NCBI GenBank assembly: GCA_023433925.1
Contig: JAEYTO010000094.1
Span: 1-14,239, forward strand
From: Pseudomonadota bacterium
GTDB taxonomy: Bacteria > Desulfobacterota > Desulfovibrionia > Desulfovibrionales > Desulfovibrionaceae
Length of the DNA: 14,239 bases
Reading direction: 5' to 3'
The notes under the pieces are model-generated. The model searched no databases, was not told where the DNA came from, and saw only the letters and a list, made by a program, of their open reading frames with translations. Numbering within the stretch: position 1 is the stretch's first letter; every line of letters begins with the position of its first letter. This document shows positions 5,404-12,044 of the stretch, piece after piece. The translations under genes were made by a program, and so were the position numbers.

Positions 5404-6153
5404 ATGAAACGCTGGGGCAGACTGAACTATGCCCAAAAAACCTGCGTGACCAAGGCCGGCATGCTCATGCAGCAGACGCGCATGCTCTCGCCGGGTGCGC
5501 GCATCGGCGTGGCCGTCTCGGGTGGAGTGGACTCCTTCGTCATGATCCAGACTCTGCTCATCCGTAAGGCCATCGTGCCTTTCCCCTTCGAGCTCATGGT
5601 CTTCCACATCAATCCCGGCTTCGATGCCGCGAACCATGCGCCGCTGGTCGATTGGTGCCAGAATAACGGCTTGGCGGCCCATTTCGAGGTCACGGACTTC
5701 GGGCCGCGAGCGTTCAGCGAGGAGAATCGGGAGAAATCGCCATGCTTCTATTGCAGCATGCATCGCCGGAGACGTCTGTTCGAACTGTGCAAAAACTACA
5801 ATGTCACGCATCTTGCATTGGGGCATACAAAGGATGATTTGATCACGACCTTCTTCATGAACATGATGCAGGGGGGAAAGGTCGACGGATTGCGCAGCCG
5901 GGATGTTTTCTTCGGAGGCGACCTGCTGCTGATCAGGCCGCTGCTCCTGATCGAGAAGGACATGATCCGCAGGGCGGCCAAGGCCTGGAAGCTGCCGATC
6001 GTGGCCAACCCGTGCCCGGCGAGCGAGGACAGCAGAAGATCCCGGATCAGTGGATGGCTCGCGGAATTGTGGAGTCATTCGCCTGAAATCAAGAGGAATG
6101 TCCACAATGCCATCGGCAAGTGGCAGCTTGACGTTGACAAATCAATATCTTAA
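5404..6153 (+). CDS. ttcA: TtcA-like PP-loop ATPase, probable tRNA 2-thiocytidine synthetase
   Basis: TtcA adenylates cytidine 32 of certain tRNAs and replaces its oxygen with sulfur, using a [4Fe-4S] cluster. The 249-residue protein has the PP-loop SGGVDS at 39-44, the paired cysteines PCFYC (Cys114 and Cys117) and the GHTKDDLITTFF segment around 140-150. A third cysteine, Cys204, lies in NPCPASEDSRR. These correspond to the three Cys that hold the cluster in the TtcA family. The start is fixed by GGAGG 6 bases upstream. It is shorter than E. coli TtcA (about 310 residues), as in many anaerobe members, so the exact tRNA substrate is less certain than the family. Base composition drops toward AT from about 5700 to 6180 compared with neighbours. 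The M23 peptidase gene follows after 68 bases on the same strand. Confidence 0.82.
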   Translation: MKRWGRLNYAQKTCVTKAGMLMQQTRMLSPGARIGVAVSGGVDSFVMIQTLLIRKAIVPFPFELMVFHINPGFDAANHAPLVDWCQNNGLAAHFEVTDFGPRAFSEENREKSPCFYCSMHRRRRLFELCKNYNVTHLALGHTKDDLITTFFMNMMQGGKVDGLRSRDVFFGGDLLLIRPLLLIEKDMIRRAAKAWKLPIVANPCPASEDSRRSRISGWLAELWSHSPEIKRNVHNAIGKWQLDVDKSIS

Positions 6154-6221
6154 ACGATCCGGGATCAATCTGATATCCCGCGCCGCCTCATGAGAACCGA
6201 CAAGCCAAGGATGCTGGCGCC

Positions 6222-7127
6222 ATGCTACTGAAGAAGTTTCACATCGTCATCTTCAAGGACGGCAATGGCCAATGCCACAAGATTCGCCTGCATGGCTGGA
6301 TGGTGGGCATAATCGGCTTGTTCCTGGCCAGCCTCGTGGGCGGAAACATCTATCTTTGGCGCTATTTCCATGAGTACGGCGTCATGGAGGGCCGGCTCGG
6401 CATGGCCGAAAAGACGGTCCAGGAGCAGAAGGCGCAGATGCTCAGCCTAGCCAGCAAGATGAAGACCCTGGAAAAGGATCTTTATCGTGTCCGCGACTTC
6501 GACTCCAAGCTGCGCATCATGATCAATCTGGATCACCAGCAAGCCCAATTGCCTGCGCCCGTAGGCGGTCCCGAGACCCGCGACTTCTCCAAGAACTACC
6601 TCACGATGTACAGGCAGGAGCTTCTCGCGCGCAAGATGCATACCTTCCTGCGCCAGCTCTCCACCGATGCGAGGCTGGAGGAAGCCCGCCAGCAAGAACT
6701 CATCCAGACGTTGCGCGAGCGCGAGGACATGCTCGCGGCCACGCCGTCCATCTGGCCTGTCGAGGGCTGGATCTCCTCGTCCTTCGGCTACCGGACCTCG
6801 CCCTTCACGGGCAAGCGCGAGTTCCACAAGGGCCTGGACATTAGCGCCCCGCTCGGCACGCCCATCTACGCCCCGGCCAAGGGCATCGTGGTCAACGCCG
6901 GCCGCCGCGGCGCATACGGCCTGCGCGTGTCCATCGATCACGGCGCGGGCGTCATCACCCGCTACGGCCACATGCACCGCATCTCGGTCAAGCCCGGCCA
7001 GATAGTGACCCGCGGCGAGCTCATCGGCTATGTGGGCAGCACCGGCCGCAGCACTGGCCCGCACACGCATTACGAGGTGCGCCTTAACGGCCTGCCCGTG
7101 GACCCCATGCGCTACATCCTCAACTAG
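6222..7127 (+). CDS. Membrane-anchored M23 (LytM-type) peptidoglycan endopeptidase
   Basis: M23 enzymes are zinc metallopeptidases that cut peptide bridges in peptidoglycan, or act as inactive regulators of amidases. This 301-residue protein has a short cytoplasmic N-terminus and one membrane helix at about 26-46. A coiled-coil-prone region follows at about 55-95 and again near 130-170, then the LytM domain at about 180-300. Zinc and catalytic residues are all present: His202 and Asp206 (HKGLD), His250 (YGHM), and His281 and His283 (GPHTHYE). It is therefore likely active, in the periplasm. The ATG at 6222 has AAGGA about 10 bases upstream. Spacing of 68 bases from the ttcA-like gene allows co-transcription, but the functions look unrelated. 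A strong terminator follows. Confidence 0.92.
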   Translation: MLLKKFHIVIFKDGNGQCHKIRLHGWMVGIIGLFLASLVGGNIYLWRYFHEYGVMEGRLGMAEKTVQEQKAQMLSLASKMKTLEKDLYRVRDFDSKLRIMINLDHQQAQLPAPVGGPETRDFSKNYLTMYRQELLARKMHTFLRQLSTDARLEEARQQELIQTLREREDMLAATPSIWPVEGWISSSFGYRTSPFTGKREFHKGLDISAPLGTPIYAPAKGIVVNAGRRGAYGLRVSIDHGAGVITRYGHMHRISVKPGQIVTRGELIGYVGSTGRSTGPHTHYEVRLNGLPVDPMRYILN

Positions 7128-7150
7128 CGGGCCTGATTCACGAAAAACGA

Positions 7151-7179
7151 AAGCCCCTCCTGGGAACAGGAGGGGTTTT
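7151..7179 (+). terminator. Bidirectional intrinsic terminator between convergent genes
   Basis: CCCCTCCTG (7154-7162), loop GGAA and CAGGAGGGG (7167-7175) form a perfect 9-bp stem followed by TTTT on the plus strand. On the minus strand the stem is followed by CTTTCGTTTTT. It lies 24 bases past the M23 peptidase stop and 24 bases past the end of the convergent lipoprotein esterase gene, so it can serve both. Confidence 0.9.
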
Positions 7180-7202
7180 CTGTTTCGCGCTTGCGAAGCG
7201 GT

Positions 7203-8291
7203 TCATGGTTCAACCCGGCTTGCGGGAGTCCGCTTGTGGCGCTGGAGGAATCCCCAGATGACCTCGGCCGCATTCAAACCCTCGAAGGCCTCCAGGTCGC
7301 CGTCCGGAACCTTGTTGGGCCAATAGTGGCCCCAGCCAGCCAGCTCGTAGAGGATCACCTCGCTGTCACCTGCGCATTGGGTCCAGGCCTTGCGCCGCAC
7401 CTTGGCGGAATACGGGAAGCTCACTTCCGGCATGCTCCGGCAGCCGTTGCGCCGGACCCAGAACTGGGCGCTCTCGCCGGCGGAGAGAAACCATGAGCTG
7501 GCATGACGCACGCTTTGGCCGCCGTAGAACGGCACGGTCTCATCGGCGTTGCCGTGAAACATGAGCACCGGCACGGGCATGGCGGCCGCCGGCCGGGCGT
7601 CGGCCGGAGATTGTGGCCCGCCGGGCGGAGCCAAGGCCTGCTCCAGGCCTGCCGGCACTTCGCCCACGAAGCGGTCCCACGGCTCGAAGATGAGCCTGCC
7701 GCCCACGCTGGCCGCCACCGTGGCCACGGCAGCCACCTCCCCGGGATGGCGCGCCGCGTAATGGAAGGCCAGCATGCCTCCATTGGACGTGCCCACGAGA
7801 TAGACTCGCGCCCGGTCGATGGACAGCCGTCCCGAGACTTCGGCCATGGCCTCGTGCAGGAACCCGAGGTCGTCCACGTCACGCTGCTGAGCCACGGCGC
7901 AGCAGAAGCCCGCGTTCCAATGCCGGAAGAAGCCGAACAGCCCCACGCCCTCCGGGTACAGGACCACGAAGCCGTCGCGCTCGGCCAACTCGGTGAAACC
8001 GCTGAAACGCGCCGTGGACTCGCTCGAGGAGAATGCGCCGTGGAGCACCACCACCAGGGGCGCTGGCCGGTCTGAATGGTAGCTCGCGGGCACGTGCAGA
8101 AGGTACTGACGCCGGAAGCCCATGTCCCCGCGCTCCATGGTGCGCAGGTAGGTCCCGGGACCCGGCTCGCGACCATCCGGCAATCTGGCCGTACACCCCA
8201 TCGTCAGCGCCATGATAGCCATCAGTCCGGTGAAATATCGCCATAGGCCCGGAATTCGGCGTGAACGCAGCTCCACCCGCCGGCGACTCAT
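7203..8291 (-). CDS. Lipoprotein alpha/beta-hydrolase, PHB-depolymerase/feruloyl-esterase-like (LpqC type)
   Basis: This 362-residue protein has a basic N-terminus, a hydrophobic stretch and a lipobox LTMGC with Cys33, so it should be a lipid-anchored exported protein. The hydrolase domain shows an oxyanion-type HGA at 84-86 and the nucleophile elbow GTSNGG with Ser169. An acid in HGNADETVP (Asp250) and a base in GWGHYWP (His322) complete the triad. The layout is that of the esterase PHB depolymerase family, whose members hydrolyse polyhydroxyalkanoates, acetyl-xylan or feruloyl esters; the substrate is not determinable here. The start at 8291 is favoured because it gives a clean signal peptide and lies one base after the stop of the upstream small gene. 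No good Shine-Dalgarno is seen, which fits translational coupling. An in-frame ATG at 8372 would bury the signal peptide. Confidence 0.85.
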   Translation of the reverse strand: MSRRRVELRSRRIPGLWRYFTGLMAIMALTMGCTARLPDGREPGPGTYLRTMERGDMGFRRQYLLHVPASYHSDRPAPLVVVLHGAFSSSESTARFSGFTELAERDGFVVLYPEGVGLFGFFRHWNAGFCCAVAQQRDVDDLGFLHEAMAEVSGRLSIDRARVYLVGTSNGGMLAFHYAARHPGEVAAVATVAASVGGRLIFEPWDRFVGEVPAGLEQALAPPGGPQSPADARPAAAMPVPVLMFHGNADETVPFYGGQSVRHASSWFLSAGESAQFWVRRNGCRSMPEVSFPYSAKVRRKAWTQCAGDSEVILYELAGWGHYWPNKVPDGDLEAFEGLNAAEVIWGFLQRHKRTPASRVEP

Positions 8292-8292
8292 G

Positions 8293-8403
8293 TCATGTCC
8301 GCATGGACAAGAGCACAAGGATAACGGACGGGATCGGCCCGACCGCGAATTGCACGATGTCGGCGAGCCCAAGCGGATTGGTCTTGAGGTATTGCCGCCT
8401 CAT
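8293..8403 (-). CDS. 36-residue putative membrane peptide, translationally coupled to both neighbours
   Basis: A short gene sits exactly between two real ones. Its ATG (8403-8401) overlaps the TGA of the SGNH hydrolase gene as ATGA, and its TGA (8295-8293) is one base before the ATG of the esterase lipoprotein gene. A GGATGGGCGG stretch just upstream can serve as ribosome-binding site. The peptide starts MRRQYLKTN, with three basic residues. It continues as one hydrophobic segment of about 23 residues (from GLADIVQF through VILVLL) and ends MRT. This suggests a single membrane helix with the N-terminus inside. I recognise no family. The exact fit of both junctions argues for real translation. 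The alternative is a leader whose translation merely carries ribosomes to the esterase start. Confidence 0.55.
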   Translation of the reverse strand: MRRQYLKTNPLGLADIVQFAVGPIPSVILVLLSMRT

Positions 8404-9239
8404 GCCGCCCATCCATTGCCCATGTTCAATGGATTGTAGGACACTGCCGCCAAGTCGGCCACAAGCTCGTCGGGCCCCAGGCCGGCGAGAGCGGCCATCT
8501 CGTGGGCCAACAGGCAGGCCCAGCCCTTGTACCCGGCGGGGCTCGGGTGGAAGCCGTCCACGGCCAGGTGCGCCGGCTCGGGCAAGGGAGTTCGGCAGTG
8601 GCGCACGCCCGCCATGCGCGCGGCCAGACGCCTGGCTTCCTGGTCCAGAAAGCGCGCCCTCCGCCCCAGGCAGTCGCGCAGAGGCCAGGGCAAAGCCGGG
8701 AAGCGCTCCAAGGGCGGCACGCCGGCCAGGAGCACCGGGACATGCCCCGCCTGCCCGCGGATCGCGGAAACGAGGTCCGCCAGATCCCGGGCCCATTTGT
8801 CCGCGGGACGGAACTCCACAGCGTCATTGACGCCCAGGGCCAGCAGCACGAGATCGGCCTCCAGGCGCGAAGCCCGCACGCGCGCCAGGAGCTTGCGGGC
8901 ATTGGCCCCGCTGCGGCCCAAGGCTTTCCAGCGTACGGCCCTGCCGGTCAGGTCCCGCAGGCGGCCCGCGCACTGGCAAGCCAGGGCCTCCTCCTGTCGT
9001 TGCGCGCCCACGCCTGCGATCGTGGACTCGCCCAAGGCCAGCAGCTTCAGAGTCGGCCCGCTGCCCGCGAGCTCGTCTTCGTCCGGCCCGGCGGCATCGG
9101 GCAGGCGCGGGATGCTCATACGTACGTAGGCCGCCTGCGTGGCGAGCACGGGCGACATGAGCATAAGCCAGCCCGCATGCCCTATCCTGTCCATGACTCC
9201 GCCGCGGTCCAAAGCGTGTGAAAACGCATCGGCATCCAT
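8400..9239 (-). CDS. SGNH/GDSL-type esterase
   Basis: The 279-residue protein belongs to the SGNH hydrolases, which remove acyl groups from lipids, sugars or peptidoglycan. Block I is LLALGESTIAG with Ser72 (GES instead of the usual GDS). Block II has Gly108 in ALGRSGA, block III is LGVND with Asn138, and block V is DGFHPSPAGY with Asp228 and His231. So the active site is complete. The N-terminal 40 residues include a moderately hydrophobic stretch (about 22-38) that might be a membrane anchor. The chosen ATG at 9239 has a G-rich Shine-Dalgarno (AGGGGGG) 6-7 bases upstream; Met16 is an alternative. It is the first gene of a three-gene unit with the 36-residue peptide and the lipoprotein esterase. 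Its substrate is unknown. Confidence 0.88.
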   Translation of the reverse strand: MDADAFSHALDRGGVMDRIGHAGWLMLMSPVLATQAAYVRMSIPRLPDAAGPDEDELAGSGPTLKLLALGESTIAGVGAQRQEEALACQCAGRLRDLTGRAVRWKALGRSGANARKLLARVRASRLEADLVLLALGVNDAVEFRPADKWARDLADLVSAIRGQAGHVPVLLAGVPPLERFPALPWPLRDCLGRRARFLDQEARRLAARMAGVRHCRTPLPEPAHLAVDGFHPSPAGYKGWACLLAHEMAALAGLGPDELVADLAAVSYNPLNMGNGWAA

Positions 9240-9276
9240 GAGTCCCCCCTGGCGCGCGCAGACGCACCTGTCCGCT

Positions 9277-9306
9277 ATCCTAGCAGAAGCGCGGAATCGT
9301 GGGCAA
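9277..9306 (-). promoter_or_regulatory. Candidate sigma-70 promoter of the SGNH hydrolase cassette
   Basis: On the minus strand TTGCCC (9306-9301) and TAGGAT (9282-9277) are separated by 18 bases. Each matches four of six consensus positions. The leader to the ATG at 9239 would be about 30 bases. The spacing and position fit the only gap wide enough for a promoter here. Confidence 0.45.
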
Positions 9307-9411
9307 CGGTTTTCAGGACGGGCTCATGCGGGCGCGCGGCGCTCTCGGGAGGGTTGAGGCCGTTGTCATTGCGAGTTGCAAGAAAACGGGGTGCAGGCGC
9401 CGGATGAGAGC

Positions 9412-9438
9412 CCAGGAGAGGGCGACGCCCTCTCCTGG
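9412..9438 (-). terminator. Strong hairpin downstream of pyruvate kinase
   Basis: CCAGGAGAGGGC (9412-9423) and its exact complement (9427-9438) form a 12-bp stem with a three-base loop, 37 bases past the pyk stop. No U-tract follows on the minus strand, so it may be a transcript-end stabilising hairpin, not a classical intrinsic terminator. Confidence 0.5.
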
Positions 9439-9475
9439 TTGATACATGCGATAATCCGGCCGAGGAGGCTGAAGG

Positions 9476-10897
9476 CTACTTGTAATAAATCTTGAGGGCG
9501 TTGGTGTGCCGTTCGCTCTGGCCAGGCGTGGGCTGGCCGGAGGTGAGCACGACATTGTCGCCCGGCGCGAAGGCGGGATTGGACTGCACGAAACGCTCCA
9601 CGCGCTCCATGTGCCGCTCGATGGACGTGTCCGCCTTGCGCGGGTTGACGCCCCAGAAGAAGTTCATGTAGCGCATGACCCGCTCGTCCGGAGTCAGGCA
9701 GTACACGGGTGTGGCGGCTCGGCGGCTGGACAGGAAGCGCACCGTGCTCCCGCTGTCGGAATGGCTGATGATCGCCTTGCTCTCGGCGTTCTCGGCGAGC
9801 AGAGTCGCGGCGTAGGCCAGATACTTGACCGGGTTCTTCTCCTTCTTGGGCATGTATGGCCCTTGGATGCGCTCCAGGAAGTACTCCTCGGCGCTCATGG
9901 AGATCTCGTTGATGAAGCGCACCACCCGCTCGGGGTACTTGCCCACGGCGGTCTCCTCCGAGAGCATGACGCAGTCCGCGCCGTCCATGATGGCGTTGGC
10001 CACATCCGTGGCCTCGGCCCGCGTGGGCACCGGGTTGTTGACCATGGATAGGAGCATCTGCGTGGCCACGATGCTGGCCTTGTGGGCGTGGCGGCAGGCG
10101 CGCAGCACGCGCTTCTGGATGACCGGCAGCTCGGCCATGGAGCACTCCAGGCCCAGGTCGCCGCGCGCGACCATGACCACATCGGTGAGCGCAAGGATGG
10201 GCTCCAGACGGTCCAGGGCGTTCTTGCGCTCAAGCTTGGCGATGACCGGGACCCACGTGCCATGCTTGCGAATCTCCTCCTTGACGTCGATGATGTCCTG
10301 CTCGTGCTGCACGAAGGACAGGGCCACCGCGTCGAGGCCGATCTCCAGGCCTTCGTGCAGGTCCTTGCGGTCCTTGGCGGTCATGGCCGGCATGGGATGG
10401 AACTTGCCAGGGAAGGCGATGCCCTTGTGCGAGGTCAGGATACCGTCGTTCAGGGCCTCCATGGCATAGAGCTTGTCGGCCACGGCGGTCTGCGTGATGG
10501 TGAATTGGAGCATGCCGTCGGACAGGGATACGGGCATGCCCGGCTCAAGCCCCTTGAGCAGCGCCGGGATGTCCAGGCTGATGAAGGCGCAGCCCTCGGA
10601 CTTGCCGGCCATCTCGGGCAGGCCCAGGTAGACCATGCATCCGCGCTCGACGCTCAGAGGCGAGCCCACCACCTCGCCGATGCGCACCTTGGGGCCGCAC
10701 AGATCGCCCAAGGCCGTGAGCGGTATGCCCAGCTCGCTCTCCAGCCGGCGGATTTTCCTTATGACCGGCTCGAAGAAGGCCGCGTCGGAATGGGAGAAGT
10801 TCAGGCGGAAGACCCGCACGCCGTTCTGGGCCAGGACCTTCATGACTTCGTAGTCCATGGAGGCCGGCCCAAGGGTGGCGATGATCTTGGTGCGCAT
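9476..10897 (-). CDS. pyk: Pyruvate kinase (divergent subfamily)
   Basis: Pyruvate kinase transfers phosphate from phosphoenolpyruvate to ADP at the end of glycolysis. The 473-residue protein shows the expected order. RTKIIATLGP opens the barrel, and RLNFSH at 31-36 and GDLCGPKVR near 64 bind substrate and metal ions. A B domain covers about 72-160. IAKLERKNALDRL carries the catalytic Lys221, VARGDLGLE at 243-251 the metal-binding Asp, and ATQMLLSM the phosphate-side Thr. DGADCVMLSEETAVGKYP precedes the C-terminal domain. Some places differ from textbook enzymes: KLER replaces KIEN and SEETAVG is the usual motif, so it looks active but from a separate branch. The start at 10897 has AAGGA about 10 bases upstream. 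The frame stays open to 11020, but that part lies in the repeat element at 10965-11100. Confidence 0.93.
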   Translation of the reverse strand: MRTKIIATLGPASMDYEVMKVLAQNGVRVFRLNFSHSDAAFFEPVIRKIRRLESELGIPLTALGDLCGPKVRIGEVVGSPLSVERGCMVYLGLPEMAGKSEGCAFISLDIPALLKGLEPGMPVSLSDGMLQFTITQTAVADKLYAMEALNDGILTSHKGIAFPGKFHPMPAMTAKDRKDLHEGLEIGLDAVALSFVQHEQDIIDVKEEIRKHGTWVPVIAKLERKNALDRLEPILALTDVVMVARGDLGLECSMAELPVIQKRVLRACRHAHKASIVATQMLLSMVNNPVPTRAEATDVANAIMDGADCVMLSEETAVGKYPERVVRFINEISMSAEEYFLERIQGPYMPKKEKNPVKYLAYAATLLAENAESKAIISHSDSGSTVRFLSSRRAATPVYCLTPDERVMRYMNFFWGVNPRKADTSIERHMERVERFVQSNPAFAPGDNVVLTSGQPTPGQSERHTNALKIYYK

Positions 10898-10964
10898 GGC
10901 GACACGTCCTTGTTGCGGTTCGTTTTCGGCTTGGCCCGAGCCTTGGCCTAAGCCGGAGCATTCT

Positions 10965-11100
10965 CTAACAGACTGTTGAAAAGGCCGTCCTGGCTTTTCA
11001 ACTTCGCAATGCTTGAGCAAAGCTCAAGCATTGCTCACGGATGCCGCGCATCCGGCGGGCCATCCAGGCCCGCATAGCCTGTCTTTCAACAGGCTGCTAA
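10965..11100. repeat. 136-bp MITE/REP-like element with terminal inverted repeats and four hairpins
   Basis: The outer ends CTAACAGACTGTTGAAA (10965-10981) and, read in reverse complement, TTAGCAGCCTGTTGAAA (11100-11084) match at 14 of 17 positions. Inside are four hairpins. GTTGAAAAGGCC pairs with GGCTTTTCAAC at 10975-11002 (one bulge). A 13-bp perfect stem GCAATGCTTGAGC lies at 11006-11034 with loop AAA. CGGATGC/GCATCCG is at 11038-11054 and GCGGGCC/GGCCCGC at 11055-11073. No open frame is present. It sits 68 bp upstream of the pyk start. A non-autonomous mobile element is one reading, a REP cluster another. Confidence 0.6.
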
Positions 11101-11115
11101 GCCTAGCACAGCCGG

Positions 11116-11150
11116 GGCCGATTACCACCCCTCGCTTCGAGGCATCGGCC
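11116..11150. other. Nested hairpin downstream of the chaN-like gene
   Basis: GGCCGAT (11116-11122) pairs with ATCGGCC (11144-11150), and inside it CCTCG (11130-11134) pairs with CGAGG (11138-11142) around CTT. It lies about 15 bases past the stop of the chaN-like gene. There is no U-tract on either strand, so it may stabilise the transcript end or act as an inefficient terminator. Confidence 0.4.
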
Positions 11151-11164
11151 GCGCGGCCGCACGC

Positions 11165-12040
11165 CTAGCGTGGAGCCTGGCCCAGATACAGATAGTCCGC
11201 ATCTCCGGGGCCTACTTCGGCGGGCTCCAGCCCGCCGGGCGCGCCGGGCAGCAGAGACAGGCTGGACAGCTCGGGATGGAGCTTGCGCAACTGGGCGGGC
11301 ACGGCCCGCTTCCAGGCATGCACCGAGCCCGTGAGCACCACCAGGGTCAGGCCTGCGTTGGCTTGGCGGAACTCCCCGGCATAGTAGGCCATGGCCGTGT
11401 CCCAGACGAGCTGGGCCTCGCAGAAACGCTGGAACTCGTGGCCCTTGGCGTGCTCGCCCAGGACCCGGCGCAGGAAGGCCTCGTACTCGGGATCCACGAT
11501 GCAGACCACGGGCGGGAGCTGGCCGAACTGCTCGGGGCTCAGGGAGGCGAAGCCCTGCCTGGCCACCTGCCTGGTGATCTCCCGCGGCACATTGAGGCCG
11601 ACCAGTGGTATCTTCTCCTGGCGGGCATACTCGAAGATGGGCTGGTAGAGCGGCCATAGGCCGGCATCCCAGTTGCGGGCAAAGGCCGCGCGCATCTCCT
11701 CCCCGGAAAGCTTGCCGGCCACCCAGGCGTCCAGGCTTCCCTGGTCATTGTGCTGGAACATCTCCAGCCCCACGGCCACGGGCCTGTCCGAGATGCGCAA
11801 GGCCTGGATGATCGCCAACTGGGCCGCATGGTGGCGCGGGTCGTCGTGCGATTCGCCCGCCAGGACCACGTCGGCCTTGGCCAGGGAGTATACGGCCGAG
11901 GCCAGCTTCACCTCGCGTCCCGCCGCCACGTCCCATAAGGCCAGATCGATACTGACAGGCGCCCCGGCGCCCTGGGCGACGGAGAGCGACGATACGAGGG
12001 CCAGGAGCATCATCAGGGCAATGGCCAGCGCATGCGCCAT
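11165..12040 (-). CDS. ChaN-like exported protein (DUF399, Tiki superfamily)
   Basis: ChaN-family proteins are exported. Structures of one member show haem bound between two subunits, and the wider Tiki/EreA/TraB fold includes metal-dependent proteases. This 291-residue protein starts with a signal peptide (hydrophobic residues 5-23, small residues then GAGA). The family core is visible as LAGESHDDPRHH at 60-71, GLEMF at 91-95, GLNVPREI at 148-155, QLVWDTAMA at 210-218 and GSVHAWKRAVP at 238-248. In the last motif Val replaces the usual Gly-type residue before His. The start at 12040 is chosen for GGAG 8 bases upstream; an ATG at 12055 would overlap the preceding gene. It follows the M1 peptidase homologue by 4 bases, so the pair is almost certainly one operon. 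Function beyond the fold is unproven. Confidence 0.8.
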   Translation of the reverse strand: MAHALAIALMMLLALVSSLSVAQGAGAPVSIDLALWDVAAGREVKLASAVYSLAKADVVLAGESHDDPRHHAAQLAIIQALRISDRPVAVGLEMFQHNDQGSLDAWVAGKLSGEEMRAAFARNWDAGLWPLYQPIFEYARQEKIPLVGLNVPREITRQVARQGFASLSPEQFGQLPPVVCIVDPEYEAFLRRVLGEHAKGHEFQRFCEAQLVWDTAMAYYAGEFRQANAGLTLVVLTGSVHAWKRAVPAQLRKLHPELSSLSLLPGAPGGLEPAEVGPGDADYLYLGQAPR

Positions 12041-12044
12041 GGGC

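Noticed and set aside
5302..6105. Upstream extension of the ferredoxin frame to 362 codons
   Set aside because: The added part is antisense to the ttcA-like gene; AAGGAG 9 bases before 5301 and ferredoxin homology mark the true start.
10898..11020. Longer start for pyruvate kinase at 11020
   Set aside because: The extra 41 codons run through the repeat element; pyruvate kinase homology and a Shine-Dalgarno begin at 10897.
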